Source of the DNA: Desulfitobacterium hafniense DCB-2
GTDB taxonomy: Bacteria > Bacillota > Desulfitobacteriia > Desulfitobacteriales > Desulfitobacteriaceae
Direction: 5' to 3'
DNA: 64,000 bases
Assembly: GCF_000021925.1 (NCBI RefSeq)
Contig: NC_011830.1
Coordinates: 892,501-956,500 of the forward strand
Shown: one piece after another, positions 1 to 8,915 of the stretch
Numbering within the stretch: the stretch's first letter is position 1
Layout: the number at the start of each line of letters is the position of its first letter
Program-made: the position numbers and the translations under genes
Notes under the pieces: model-generated
Database searches by the model: none
Seen by the model: only the letters and a program-made list of their open reading frames with translations
Told to the model about the DNA's origin: nothing

Positions 1-94
1 CCTTCGGTGCACCATCGATGTTAAAATCAAAGAAAAACTTCCTATGACCCGTTCAGGGAAGATTTTAAGAACAGTCTTACAAGGCTGGAATTAA
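1..94 (+). CDS. Acyl-CoA synthetase (AMP-forming), C-terminal end only
   Basis: An open frame enters from the left edge and stops at 92-94. It ends in LPMTRSGKILR, the A10 motif (P-x-T-x-SGKI-x-R) of the ANL adenylating superfamily, whose Lys takes part in adenylate formation. Only about 30 residues are inside the window, so substrate (acetate, fatty or aromatic acid) cannot be told. A terminator follows about 30 bases after the stop. Confidence 0.7.
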   Translation, partial: LRCTIDVKIKEKLPMTRSGKILRTVLQGWN

Positions 95-124
95 GTACAG
101 TATAAGATAGATTAAAATAAGGAT

Positions 125-160
125 AAAAAAAGTTCCCTTAAGTAAGGAACTTTTTTTGTT
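125..160. terminator. Bidirectional intrinsic terminator
   Basis: A 12-bp perfect stem (125-136 with 146-157) has A-rich and T-rich flanks on opposite sides. It can therefore end both the rightward acyl-CoA synthetase gene and the leftward hydrogenase operon, whose last stop is at 186. Confidence 0.8.
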
Positions 161-185
161 TGCCTCAACGGCTCAGCCTGCCTCG

Positions 186-902
186 CTATCGTTTAGTATG
201 ATAATCTGGTCTTTGATATGCGGGGCTTTTTTCACAGTTCTTCTGTTCATACCCCGTAACCATGGACTGGAGTTTGCTAAGATTTTCTGTGAGGCCCAGG
301 TAAATGTGGAGAAGAATGGTGGAAGCAAAGTAAATAGCTCCAAAATATTTAATTATGCGCAGGACTTGAATACCCCCTAAGAGCTTTATAACCCAATCCA
401 GACGTTCTCCCGCCCAGTAGGAGGCTAGGGAGATGAAGACCAGAAAAGGAAAAAGCAGAAACCAGCTGGTGAAAATCACTTTTTGCCCTGAATTATACTG
501 CCCATAAGGAGGAAGATCCGAACGGAGATAAAAATAATAGGCAAAAACTTTAGGAAGGTTCTTTATATCCTGCCAAGAGAGAAGGAGTGTTTTATCCTTG
601 TGCATAAGCATATCCACTAAACGAAAGATGAAAAAGGCCGAGGCAAGCCAGCCAAAGCCCACATGCATCACGAAGACTTTGCTATAGGGCAGCGCCAGAA
701 AGGGGAGGGGCTGATGAAGGATTAAACCGGTAAGAATAATTGCAATAAGAGAAAAGGCAAATCCCCAATGGAAAAAGCGGACTGAGGCAGGTTGTCTCAT
801 CTCAATATGATTAATTAATTGATCTTTATTTAATTCTTTCACGACCGGCTTGCGGATTTTGAGCTGGGGTTGGGAACCTTGGTTTTTTTTATTGTATTTC
901 AC
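186..902 (-). CDS. hyaC: [NiFe]-hydrogenase b-type cytochrome subunit
   Basis: This is the membrane cytochrome b that passes electrons from periplasmic H2 oxidation to the quinone pool. The protein (about 238 aa) has four hydrophobic segments, with His residues beside or inside them (RFFHWGF, VMHVGFGW, LLHIYLGLTE) as expected for haem ligands. It ends with the family signature LTE...SMVTGYE. I chose the GTG at 902 because GGAGG lies seven bases upstream; a longer frame to 932 would start inside that ribosome binding site. It is the last gene of the order small, large, cytochrome. The gene symbol is by family analogy; maturation genes (hyp) are not in the window. Confidence 0.88.
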   Translation of the reverse strand: MKYNKKNQGSQPQLKIRKPVVKELNKDQLINHIEMRQPASVRFFHWGFAFSLIAIILTGLILHQPLPFLALPYSKVFVMHVGFGWLASAFFIFRLVDMLMHKDKTLLLSWQDIKNLPKVFAYYFYLRSDLPPYGQYNSGQKVIFTSWFLLFPFLVFISLASYWAGERLDWVIKLLGGIQVLRIIKYFGAIYFASTILLHIYLGLTENLSKLQSMVTGYEQKNCEKSPAYQRPDYHTKR

Positions 903-994
903 GATTTCACCTCCGCACCCCACGAGAACCATTCACGTTTGTGTGTAAAGTCAGTTTTTTAGGTTCTTGCGATTTTTTAAGTCTTTTATAATAG

Positions 995-2398
995 TCAGAC
1001 CCGGATATCTAAAGTGCGGAGTTGTTCTCCGTCAATGAGATGCACACTGCAGGAAAAGCAAGGGTCGAAGGAGCGAATCACTCTTCCGGCTTCTTTTAAT
1101 TCCGGATGCTTGATGGTGAGGCCGCGAATGGATAATTCTCCTACACTGCAGTTACCGGCTTCATCCCGCGAACTAAAGTTCCAAGTCGATGGTGTTATGA
1201 TTTGATAATGCTTAACCCGTCCTTTTTCGATTTTTACCCAATGACCTAAAGTCCCTCGCATGGCCTCCACATAGCCTATACCCATGCCTGATTCTTGCTG
1301 GACTTTGGTATTTAAAGTCTCTGCTCCAGGAACCAGGCGCTCCAGCCAGATCATGGCCGCTTCGGCAATCTTCTTGGTTTCCATGACCCGAGACCAATGA
1401 CGGCCAAGAGTGCCATAGCCGATAATTTTTTCCTTGGCTATCACGGCCCGGGCTAAGGGGCCTACTTCCAGGGCATGCCCCTGGTAGCGGGGAGCCTTAA
1501 CCCAGGTATAGCCTTGAGGTTGACTCTTGTCCGGCTCGGTTATTCCCTGCCAAGGGTGAGCGGGGGGAGTTGGTTTATACCAGGATGTTGTCACCTCCTC
1601 CAGGATTAACCGGTCATCAAAGGGCTGGTGTTTATCTTCGAGCACAATCCCGTGAGGAAATAAGGTACCGCCATCCGGTTGGGTGAAGCCTCCCACTGAG
1701 AGAAAGCTACCATTGCCTTTTCCCAGGTGGACATACTCCGGGTAGCGTTTTACCAGGAGCTCTATATCGGGTATCATAACATTATTGATAAATTCGAGAA
1801 TTTTGATCAAATAGCCGCGATAGCGATTGATTTTATCGGCATCCACATGCATGGTGCATCCACCGGGTACAATTCCGTGCCCATGGGGAGCCTTTCCTCC
1901 GAATACACCGAAGGCGGCATGAGCATCCCGGGAAATCTCCACAGCTTGAAAATAATGCTCCGTCATGCGTTGGTTTTCTTCAGTATTAAATCGGATATCG
2001 CCCTCTAAATGAGGTGTAAAAGGAGGAATGTCAGGTCCTTTAAAATAATCCGGCATACTCATGAGATAGAAATGCCGAATATGATTCTGCAGGAAATCAC
2101 TGCCCATAATAAGATTGCGTTGGATCAATCCATTGGAGGGAACAGTCATGCCAAGTGCTTGTTCTACAGCAAAAGCTGCCGCTACAGCATGAACGGAGGA
2201 ACATATGCCACAGATGCGCTGAGTGTAATAAGGCATATCAAAAGCAGGGCGCCCTTCGAGAATCTGCTCAAAGCCTCGGTAAAGGGTATCCGAAATAAAA
2301 GCTTCTTGTATAACTCCGTTTTCCAGATAAGCTTCCACTAACATTGGATTATGAATGCGAGTAAATGGAAAGATAACTTTCTTTTCCAGCAAGCTCAC
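995..2398 (-). CDS. hyaB: Uptake [NiFe]-hydrogenase large (catalytic) subunit
   Basis: This subunit carries the NiFe(CN)2CO centre that splits H2. The N-terminal RICGIC (residues 61-66) and C-terminal DPCFSC (C447, C450) supply the four nickel-ligand cysteines. The 14 residues after H453 are the extension that a dedicated endopeptidase should remove after nickel insertion. The first possible start is GTG at 2398, overlapping the small-subunit stop (GTGA). However, AAAGGAG abuts that GTG and is better spaced for TTG at 2392, so translation may begin two codons later. The overlap implies translational coupling. At 467 aa it is shorter than typical proteobacterial group 1 large subunits. Confidence 0.94.
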   Translation of the reverse strand: MSLLEKKVIFPFTRIHNPMLVEAYLENGVIQEAFISDTLYRGFEQILEGRPAFDMPYYTQRICGICSSVHAVAAAFAVEQALGMTVPSNGLIQRNLIMGSDFLQNHIRHFYLMSMPDYFKGPDIPPFTPHLEGDIRFNTEENQRMTEHYFQAVEISRDAHAAFGVFGGKAPHGHGIVPGGCTMHVDADKINRYRGYLIKILEFINNVMIPDIELLVKRYPEYVHLGKGNGSFLSVGGFTQPDGGTLFPHGIVLEDKHQPFDDRLILEEVTTSWYKPTPPAHPWQGITEPDKSQPQGYTWVKAPRYQGHALEVGPLARAVIAKEKIIGYGTLGRHWSRVMETKKIAEAAMIWLERLVPGAETLNTKVQQESGMGIGYVEAMRGTLGHWVKIEKGRVKHYQIITPSTWNFSSRDEAGNCSVGELSIRGLTIKHPELKEAGRVIRSFDPCFSCSVHLIDGEQLRTLDIRV

Positions 2399-3522
2399 TC
2401 CTTTGGTTTCTTCGGGCGATATTGATGACAGAATTTAACCTTTTTTACCTTAATCTTTTTCTTCTTTTCTTTGATGGTGGACCTGATGAAATTGCGATGA
2501 AGGCGGCCCTTGTAAAAGGAAGATAAAAAATAACCACCGATTCCTAGAGTGGCTAATCCCAAGACCCCCCTGCCGATTCGATCCGTTGCCGCCCGGCTTC
2601 CTCCTGGAAAAGGGATATCGGGAAAATGGGCGGTAAAGGGTTCCATAAGGTCAGGATAACCGGGCTCGGTACAGCCGATACAGGGGGAATTGCACCCTAT
2701 AGGCCAATTATAATGATCGTTCCAGCGACGGATCGGACAATCCGCATAGGTGACCGGTCCTTTACAGCCTACCCGGTAAAGGCATTCTTTCTGACCGATA
2801 TCTGTGGCAAATATGCCCTGGTCGTAGTAGCGGCGACGGGGACAATTATTATGAATAGTCTCCCCAAAAAACATTTTCGGCCGGCCGAATTTCTCCAATT
2901 CAGGCTCACCATAAAGAGCTAAGTGAAGGAGAGTTCCCATGATCCAATCCGGATGGGCGGGGCAGCCGGAGACATTGATCACCCGGCGCTCGGGCAAAAT
3001 ATTTTGTACACCGGTAGACTGTGTAGGATTAGGGTAACCGGCGACGGGTCCCCCATAGGTAGCGCAATGGCCAACAGCCACTACGTATTTGGCTTTTAAC
3101 CCCAGTCTGCGCACCAGATCCAGACCGGTGATCAGTTGACCGTTTTCCAATCCGGCGTAATTATAATGACCTCCGTCCCGGCGAATCATAGAACCTTGAA
3201 CAAGAAGAACAAACTCATGAGCTTGATTTTTTTCGATCTCCAACAAGACGTCGTAGGCCAGCTCCCCTTGTGATTGCATCATGGTCCAGTCATAACGCCA
3301 TTCAGTAATGTTGGTAAATATATCGGATAGAGTGGGTGACCAGATATTATCCAAAGAAATGCTGTCACCGGTACAGGTTCCTGTCTCCACCATAATAATG
3401 GGAAGTTTATTGATTTCTCCTTGTGCGAGGGCTTTTTCCAGTTCGGGGGTTACTAAGCTGATGAAGTTGCCCAGAATTGCGCCTTTGACCACCAGCTTAA
3501 GAAATTCTCGACGATTAAGCAC
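2395..3522 (-). CDS. hyaA: Uptake [NiFe]-hydrogenase small (Fe-S) subunit, Tat-exported
   Basis: The small subunit carries the Fe-S relay from the NiFe site to the cytochrome. The N-terminus has a twin-arginine signal (RREFLK, residues 4-9, followed by a hydrophobic stretch), so the dimer is exported folded. Cysteine motifs of the proximal, medial and distal clusters are visible: GTCTGD, VGHCATYGG, SGCPAHPD, HNNCPRR and the block ending PCIGCTEPG. A C-terminal hydrophobic helix (GVLGLATLGIGGYFLSS) anchors it beside the cytochrome. The start is GTG with AAGGAGG upstream. It is the first gene of a leftward operon; the promoter would lie in 3523-3610. Confidence 0.94.
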   Translation of the reverse strand: MLNRREFLKLVVKGAILGNFISLVTPELEKALAQGEINKLPIIMVETGTCTGDSISLDNIWSPTLSDIFTNITEWRYDWTMMQSQGELAYDVLLEIEKNQAHEFVLLVQGSMIRRDGGHYNYAGLENGQLITGLDLVRRLGLKAKYVVAVGHCATYGGPVAGYPNPTQSTGVQNILPERRVINVSGCPAHPDWIMGTLLHLALYGEPELEKFGRPKMFFGETIHNNCPRRRYYDQGIFATDIGQKECLYRVGCKGPVTYADCPIRRWNDHYNWPIGCNSPCIGCTEPGYPDLMEPFTAHFPDIPFPGGSRAATDRIGRGVLGLATLGIGGYFLSSFYKGRLHRNFIRSTIKEKKKKIKVKKVKFCHQYRPKKPKE

Positions 3523-3610
3523 GGCATAACCCTCCTTAATAAATTATTCTCCCCAGAATATGTAAAAAAATCCGTCTAGGTAGAGCAGTGCATGCAAATA
3601 GTTATGAATT

Positions 3611-3658
3611 AAAAACCGCTGTCCAATGAACTTAAGTCCCTTGAACAGCGGTCTTTTT
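3611..3658 (-). terminator. Intrinsic terminator of the arylsulfotransferase-like gene
   Basis: A 12-bp stem with one mismatch (ACCGCTGT...ACAGCGGT core) is flanked by A-run and T-run. It sits 10 bases beyond the stop of the leftward gene at 3668 and separates it from the hydrogenase operon. Confidence 0.8.
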
Positions 3659-3667
3659 AATGTTTAA

Positions 3668-5089
3668 TTACTCATCTTTTTGAACGCAGAAACCGACGGA
3701 TTCGCCATAGCCTTTAGTACCGGCAACTTCAATGACTCTTTGAGGCTCATTGCCTTTAGCGCCGGGGAGTTTGAATGTGGTATTATCCATGCGCTCAATG
3801 GCAACCTCCTCAGGCTTCTCCAATTGAGGGACATAATCATAGGGATAACGATAAGCACGGTAAATCATATTAATAGGCATTTGTTTTCCCCAATAGGGTG
3901 AGATGTATTCCCAGACCAGTTCGTGCTCACTGGTTACTTCCAGCAAACGTCCATCAGAGCCCTCGGTGATGAGGGTGTTGCCGTTAGGCAGCCGTTGGGC
4001 GCTGCTGATGAAGGGGCTATAGAAATGGGAAGCATGGAAGGGCATCCCATGTCCCATCTCAGCAGGTGAAAACTGCCATACGATTTCCATGGTGGTGGGA
4101 TCGATCTCCAGGACGCGGGAGAAATCACGGCGAACCGCTTTATTGCCCGTAGAACTAAATTGGTTTGGATTATCATAGCCTGCCCAACCGCCGTTATCAA
4201 AGATTAAGATATTTCCTTCCCCAGGGAGACCTTGCGGAATCATGTGAACATGGTGCTGACCAATGATGACGCCAATTTTCTTTGTGGCCTCATTTTCATC
4301 ATAGTTTGGACCCAGCTTCCAAACGATTTTTCCGGTTTCTTTGGAAATAATGGCTAAAATATTGGTTTCTCGGCCATCAAAAATGATGTTGTCCGGATGG
4401 AAGCGCTCATCTCCCGCATCATACCACCTATTGGGCCCGAGGACGCTGATGGAGTTAATGTGCATCCAGTCGGCACCTGCCGGGGTCATATTAGGATCTC
4501 TGTATAAGGCGTTTTTGGCTCCATTGGTGAAACCGTATTCATCAAAGTGTTCATGACATTTCCATTCCCAGACAATATTTCCTTCCCAGTCCACTTCGAT
4601 GATGGTGTCGTCATGAAGTCTCTTGTCGGTCATTTTTTTATTATAGCAATTGCGATGAGTAAGGATGAGAGTGTTCCCGCTGTCTACTTTACACTCCATG
4701 CCAGGTACATAATAGCCCACCGGATTGCCTTCTCTCTGGTAATCATGATGCTGTCTTGCCATCCACTGGGGCTCTTCATCGGGATCTTCGATAAATTCAT
4801 GTTTATCAAATTTCCAGACTATATTGCCGTCCCAATCGATTTGGACCAGATCGATTTGATCCTGATAACCGCATAGAACATTTCTTTCTCCAAGGCTGCC
4901 CATGATATAGCCGCCTTTTAACAGCTTGTTGGGGAAACCCTGGAAATCTTTCCAGAAGCTGACCACGCCGCCATTCATATCGATTAAGGTTGCCCCATGC
5001 TCGTTGGCAGGAAAGATGGTGTAGCCATTAAAACATTTTTCCGGATTGTAGATAGTGACTCCTGTTGGATGTACGCTTGGATGACCCAT
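3668..5089 (-). CDS. Arylsulfotransferase-like (ASST family) beta-propeller protein
   Basis: The 473-aa protein is built of propeller blades, each with an acidic turn and a V-W pair: DWDGNIVWKF, DWEGNIVWEW, TGKIVWKLG, TTMEIVWQFSP and EHELVWEY. Histidines cluster where ASST enzymes bind and transfer sulfate: RQHHD (about 114-115), DWMHINS (H210) and GQHHVHM. ASST enzymes move sulfuryl groups between phenols without PAPS. Unlike the classical periplasmic enzymes there is no visible signal peptide, so it looks cytoplasmic. A good AGGAGG precedes the ATG. The DASS transporter lies immediately upstream, suggesting that the two share a substrate. Without a catalytic test it could be a non-enzymatic propeller homologue. 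Confidence 0.75.
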   Translation of the reverse strand: MGHPSVHPTGVTIYNPEKCFNGYTIFPANEHGATLIDMNGGVVSFWKDFQGFPNKLLKGGYIMGSLGERNVLCGYQDQIDLVQIDWDGNIVWKFDKHEFIEDPDEEPQWMARQHHDYQREGNPVGYYVPGMECKVDSGNTLILTHRNCYNKKMTDKRLHDDTIIEVDWEGNIVWEWKCHEHFDEYGFTNGAKNALYRDPNMTPAGADWMHINSISVLGPNRWYDAGDERFHPDNIIFDGRETNILAIISKETGKIVWKLGPNYDENEATKKIGVIIGQHHVHMIPQGLPGEGNILIFDNGGWAGYDNPNQFSSTGNKAVRRDFSRVLEIDPTTMEIVWQFSPAEMGHGMPFHASHFYSPFISSAQRLPNGNTLITEGSDGRLLEVTSEHELVWEYISPYWGKQMPINMIYRAYRYPYDYVPQLEKPEEVAIERMDNTTFKLPGAKGNEPQRVIEVAGTKGYGESVGFCVQKDE

Positions 5090-5137
5090 ACTAAGACCTC
5101 CTAAGATTAAATTTATTTGATTCTTACTTCACGAGCC

Positions 5138-5156
5138 TTAATAAGAGTTAAAACTC
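5138..5156. promoter_or_regulatory. Overlapping dyads upstream of the ASST-like gene
   Basis: The 5' region has a perfect GAGTT-AA-AACTC dyad (5145-5156). It overlaps a TTAAT-N4-GTTAA element (5138-5151), one base off the TTAAT-N4-ATTAA box used by CprK-type CRP/FNR regulators. No matching regulator gene is in the window, so the function is unproven. Confidence 0.3.
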
Positions 5157-5208
5157 ATGAAGATAAGTCCGAATAAGGAAAACTTAAAGGACATTTTATT
5201 TATTGAAA

Positions 5209-6699
5209 TTAGTACAAAAACAAGCCTGATAGGTAGCTCCATATAATTGCTATAGCAGTAATCACAATTATAGTGGGGAATCCATATTGGTAGATGTCTT
5301 TAGGGCGAATCCACTTAGCATTAGGAAATAAGATCGCGGAGGCAGCAGAGGCGGCCGGGGTTAGGATGGCAAAGCTGCTGGCGACCATAACTAAATAAGA
5401 AACCTGTTCAGGATTGATGCCTAAAGTACCGGACATGCTGATGACCACGGGCAAGAAAAGGGCAACCACAACCATGTTAATCATGAAGTTGGTGAGGACA
5501 ACGGTAATAAGGGTAATAACCACAACGAACATGAGTGGGGATAAGCTGGTAAGTATGGGAGCCACGTTGAGCTGGAGGAATTCATTGACACCTGTTTTGG
5601 GGTTCATCAGACAACCGCCAATGGCTAAGATGACAAGAACCATGGCCACCATGTTCCAAGGTACGCCTTTAGTCGCCAGCGCTGCGAAGTTAAAAATATT
5701 CTGGCCGTTGCTTTTTATCAGGGAGAGTACGCCAAAGACCAGTACAATAACGCCCACTACGCCCATATGGTTCAGCAGATTAGCAAAAGCATTTCCCTTT
5801 GGCAAGATACTTGGTAACAATAATAGAACAATGAAAGCTCCTAAAGAAACCAGAGCGATTTTTTTGATTGGGGTTACTTTTAAATCCTCAGGGTTAATTA
5901 AGTCACTGGTTAATTTTTTTAATGATGTGATATCGAGTTTGAAAACATATTTACAGAGAAGAAGGTAGGCGAATATGGAGATTATTCCCACAGGCAAGCT
6001 AAACGCCATATAGCGTATCATGTTTCCTGGCTCACCCATAAGGTTGGCATATACCCCGAGGTTCACGATAGCATTGCCACCCCAAGGCATGGCACAAAGG
6101 CTCAGTCCTCCCATTACAGCGATTCCAAAGACCATTAAGGTTGGAAATTTATCGTAAGGTTTTTGCCTAATGGTATCGGTCATGGTATAGACGATCTGCC
6201 ATACTAGGAGCATACCGATAAAGATATTGACTAAGCTGCAGACAAGATAAGCTGTGAACAAGATCATAAAAATCAGACGCCAAGGATGTCCTTGGAGCGC
6301 TTTGCGGCTCATGAGCCAAGAAGCCAGGAATTGGCTTACACCTGCTTCTTCCAAGAATTTAACTAATACAAAGGCAAGTACCATGAAATAAAAGACATCG
6401 CTGCCCCAGCCCATGGCCACAAATTCTTTCATAGTCGCTACCCCTGTAAGAGGGAACGCTAAGCAGGCAAATAGGCTCGGCCAAACTTTTTCAGATATAG
6501 TCCAGCCGTATACTGTTGCTATGAACACGAAAAATACTTTCATACCAATAGGGGTAATAGGGGCCGGTGCCGGTAGAATCCATCCTAACCCTGCAATCAC
6601 AAAAAAGAATAAGACCTTAATAAGTTCTTTGTCCATTCCGGGTTGGGGGGTGACCAGTGGATGTGGTGTTAAGGAGTCTTCAGTTTGTTTAACTGCCAT
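5209..6699 (-). CDS. DASS-family (SLC13-like) anion transporter
   Basis: This is a polytopic permease of about 496 aa with roughly 11-12 hydrophobic helices and a Lys-rich cytoplasmic loop near residues 250-285. Family features include the hairpin-type VLTNFMINMVVVALFLPVV and the C-terminal SSFAILTPAASAASAILFP, the region that holds a substrate/Na+ motif in divalent anion:sodium symporters. Members carry dicarboxylates, sulfate or organosulfur anions. The start is ATG 6699, seven bases after GGAGG; an upstream extension to 6759 has no binding site. It precedes the ASST-like gene in the same direction with a 119-base gap. The specific substrate cannot be read from the sequence. Confidence 0.85.
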   Translation of the reverse strand: MAVKQTEDSLTPHPLVTPQPGMDKELIKVLFFFVIAGLGWILPAPAPITPIGMKVFFVFIATVYGWTISEKVWPSLFACLAFPLTGVATMKEFVAMGWGSDVFYFMVLAFVLVKFLEEAGVSQFLASWLMSRKALQGHPWRLIFMILFTAYLVCSLVNIFIGMLLVWQIVYTMTDTIRQKPYDKFPTLMVFGIAVMGGLSLCAMPWGGNAIVNLGVYANLMGEPGNMIRYMAFSLPVGIISIFAYLLLCKYVFKLDITSLKKLTSDLINPEDLKVTPIKKIALVSLGAFIVLLLLPSILPKGNAFANLLNHMGVVGVIVLVFGVLSLIKSNGQNIFNFAALATKGVPWNMVAMVLVILAIGGCLMNPKTGVNEFLQLNVAPILTSLSPLMFVVVITLITVVLTNFMINMVVVALFLPVVISMSGTLGINPEQVSYLVMVASSFAILTPAASAASAILFPNAKWIRPKDIYQYGFPTIIVITAIAIIWSYLSGLFLY

Positions 6700-6723
6700 G
6701 GTATCAACCTCCTGTATTAAAAT

Positions 6724-6737
6724 GTGATTGTAATCAC
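6724..6737. promoter_or_regulatory. CRP-like palindrome in the transporter leader
   Basis: The perfect palindrome GTGATTGTAATCAC lies 25 bases upstream of the transporter ATG. With its flanks it fits TGTGA-N6-TCACA in nine of ten positions, so a CRP/FNR-family regulator could bind here. It may equally be the site of one of the LysR proteins encoded just upstream. Confidence 0.45.
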
Positions 6738-6807
6738 TTTCTATTTTAAAGAGGAGCAATGGGTTTGTATAATATAGGTTTTATTATGAAGAATATGTGA
6801 AAAATAA

Positions 6808-6839
6808 TATAAACACAAGATAAGCTTCTTGTGTTTATA
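6808..6839 (-). terminator. Terminator downstream of LysR gene
   Basis: A 12-bp perfect stem (TATAAACACAAG and its complement) with an 8-base loop stands 38 bases beyond the stop of the leftward LysR gene. A T-rich tract follows it on the minus strand. Confidence 0.6.
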
Positions 6840-6876
6840 CAGAGCACTGATGATTGGGGATTATAGGCAAAATGAT

Positions 6877-7842
6877 CTACTGATTTATAATAATGTTTTT
6901 AAGGGATTGTCGTACATGAATCAACAATTCTTTTTCAATAAGGGAGAGAGGCTCTTTGCTGAAATAAAGAATACAAAAACTGTGGGGTTCATGGAACTCC
7001 CGAATAGGAAGTGCTTGTATCAGGCCTTTTTTTACATATAAATTATTCATGGCAAAAATCTTCGGGAAAACTGCATATCCTAAATTTTCACTGATGAGCA
7101 TTTTTACAAGTTCGATATCTTGAACAATTATTTCCTTATTTGAGGGAGAAAGTTGATTAGATGAAGCAAATACGTGTTTGTGGATATCGTCCATTTCTTT
7201 TAAAGCAATGGTAAAGTTGTCTTTATAGGAAATGGATATAAGGTTTTTAAAATCTGTTAGGCAGACCGATTCCTGGCAGGCTAAAGGATTGCGGCTGCTG
7301 ATAAAAAGAGTCATATTTAAATTATCTGCTCCTGGAATGATCTCACAAGCAATACCTTTGCCTGTGAGCTTCCTCAAGAGTTCTTGTTCCTGGCTTTTAG
7401 GGCTGGATATCACCCCGAGGGAGTAGACTCCTTTTTCCATCATGTCGATAATTTCGTAAAAGCGGGCTTCTTGAATATGTAGATTGACACTAGGATAAAG
7501 TTCCCGGAAATCAATCAGGATTTGTGAAAAAACAGCATTGGCAAGGGCAGCAGGAACAGCTATATGAAGATTTCGGATTAAGACATCATTGCCGTCCATA
7601 ATCCCTTTAATCTTCTCTTCGACGTCTAGAATTTTTTTAGCCAAGGAGAGGATTTCCTTTCCCTGTTCAGTGGGCACAACTCTTTTATTATTGCGTTCAA
7701 ATAGCTTAAACCCAAGCTCCTCTTCAAAATTGTTAATAGAGATGCTAAAAGAAGGCTGGCTGATGAACAGGGCTTTTGCGGCCTTTGAAAAGGATTGATG
7801 TTCTTCAATTTTAAGGATTTGCTTAAACTGTTCTAAGCGCAT
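6877..7842 (-). CDS. LysR-type transcriptional regulator (proximal copy)
   Basis: The protein is 321 aa, the usual LTTR length. An N-terminal winged helix-turn-helix (QSFSKAAKALFISQPSFSISINN, about residues 15-37, then GFKLFERNNKRVVPTEQG) is followed by a type-2 periplasmic-binding-like effector domain. It lies upstream of the transporter/ASST genes and 25 bases downstream of a second LysR gene in the same direction. It may control the transporter region, but LTTRs usually act on divergent promoters and none starts here. The effector is unknown. Confidence 0.85.
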   Translation of the reverse strand: MRLEQFKQILKIEEHQSFSKAAKALFISQPSFSISINNFEEELGFKLFERNNKRVVPTEQGKEILSLAKKILDVEEKIKGIMDGNDVLIRNLHIAVPAALANAVFSQILIDFRELYPSVNLHIQEARFYEIIDMMEKGVYSLGVISSPKSQEQELLRKLTGKGIACEIIPGADNLNMTLFISSRNPLACQESVCLTDFKNLISISYKDNFTIALKEMDDIHKHVFASSNQLSPSNKEIIVQDIELVKMLISENLGYAVFPKIFAMNNLYVKKGLIQALPIREFHEPHSFCILYFSKEPLSLIEKELLIHVRQSLKNIIINQ

Positions 7843-7867
7843 AGAAGGCCTCCAGATGGATTTAGTA

Positions 7868-8791
7868 TTACTGACTGGTTTTTTGGATGATTTCTTTAAT
7901 GACCTTAATGAATTGCTCTAATAAAGACGATAAGGGCTCATTTTTGAAATAGATAAGGTACATAAATGCATTAATATTGTCAGGGATATCGTCGATAGGC
8001 CGTAATTGGAGCAGGCCCTGTTTAAAATAGATATCATTGAGGGCAAAAACCGAGGGAAAGATGGCCACTCCTCTATTGTTAGAGAGAATAAACTTTAGCA
8101 TTTCCCGGTCATAGACGAAAAGAGATTGATTGTTTTTGGGGGCAATGCCGGACATTCGCAGAAAAGCTTCATTCATCCCATAATAATCGACAAACGTCAC
8201 TTCTTGAAGATCAGATAAGCTCACGCGTTTTTTTTGTGCTAAAGGATGCTTATTGCCAACGATCACATTAAAGGTGGTGTCCAGAACTCTTTCATAAGCG
8301 ATGTTTTTACTATCTAACAGCTTAAGTTGGGTATGCTCTTGTACCTTAGGCCAGCCTGTAATACCCAGCATACTGTCCCCTTCTTCTACCTTACGGATGA
8401 CGTCTTTAGCGCAGTCTTCGGTAATCGCAAGATTTACATTGGGGTAGTGTTGATGTACGTAGGTTATCAAGGGAGAGGCAAAGGCATTAAAAACAGCTGG
8501 GCCGAGAGCTAAACTTATATTCCCATATAATACAGAAGTTCCTCTGGCATAAGTTTTGACTTCTTCGACATAATTAATCAGCTCCTGAGCCAAAGCCAGG
8601 ACTTCCTTACCTTGACTTGTAAAGATAGTGTTGGTATTGCTGCGGCGAAAGATTTTATAACCCAATTCAATCTCAAGTTGTTTAATAGAATGACTAAGCT
8701 GCGGCTGGCTTATTAGAAAGGTTCTAGCAGCCTCTGAGATTGATTTTTTATTATAAACTTCTATAATATGCTGTAATTGTTCTAAACGCAT
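7868..8791 (-). CDS. LysR-type transcriptional regulator (distal copy)
   Basis: A second LTTR of about 307 aa, with HTH residues SISEAARTFLISQPQLSHSI and the linker GYKIFRRSNTNTIFTSQG. The start is ATG 8791 because TTGAGG at 8803 forms its binding site; the in-frame TTG there is not a likely start. It closely resembles its neighbour (both start MRLEQ and share the C-terminal ...GVAIFPSVFALNDIYFKQGL / GYAVFPKIFAMNNLYVKKGL block), so the pair arose by tandem duplication. They may be co-transcribed. Confidence 0.85.
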   Translation of the reverse strand: MRLEQLQHIIEVYNKKSISEAARTFLISQPQLSHSIKQLEIELGYKIFRRSNTNTIFTSQGKEVLALAQELINYVEEVKTYARGTSVLYGNISLALGPAVFNAFASPLITYVHQHYPNVNLAITEDCAKDVIRKVEEGDSMLGITGWPKVQEHTQLKLLDSKNIAYERVLDTTFNVIVGNKHPLAQKKRVSLSDLQEVTFVDYYGMNEAFLRMSGIAPKNNQSLFVYDREMLKFILSNNRGVAIFPSVFALNDIYFKQGLLQLRPIDDIPDNINAFMYLIYFKNEPLSSLLEQFIKVIKEIIQKTSQ

Positions 8792-8915
8792 AATAAACCT
8801 CAATAGTGCTCAATAATTTTTTATCATATGTATTATTTTATCTTATACAGAGGTAGAATGGGTACAAGATTAAGTTGTTGAGAACTTCACTGGGTTTTAA
8901 AAGATTAGAAAGTAA

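Noticed and set aside
3680..4876. Several plus-strand ORFs opposite the ASST-like gene
   Set aside because: They are antisense shadows of a clearly coding propeller gene and have no binding sites.
5414..5968. 184-aa ORF opposite the DASS transporter
   Set aside because: Antisense to transmembrane helices; Thr/Met-rich composition is what antisense of hydrophobic codons gives.
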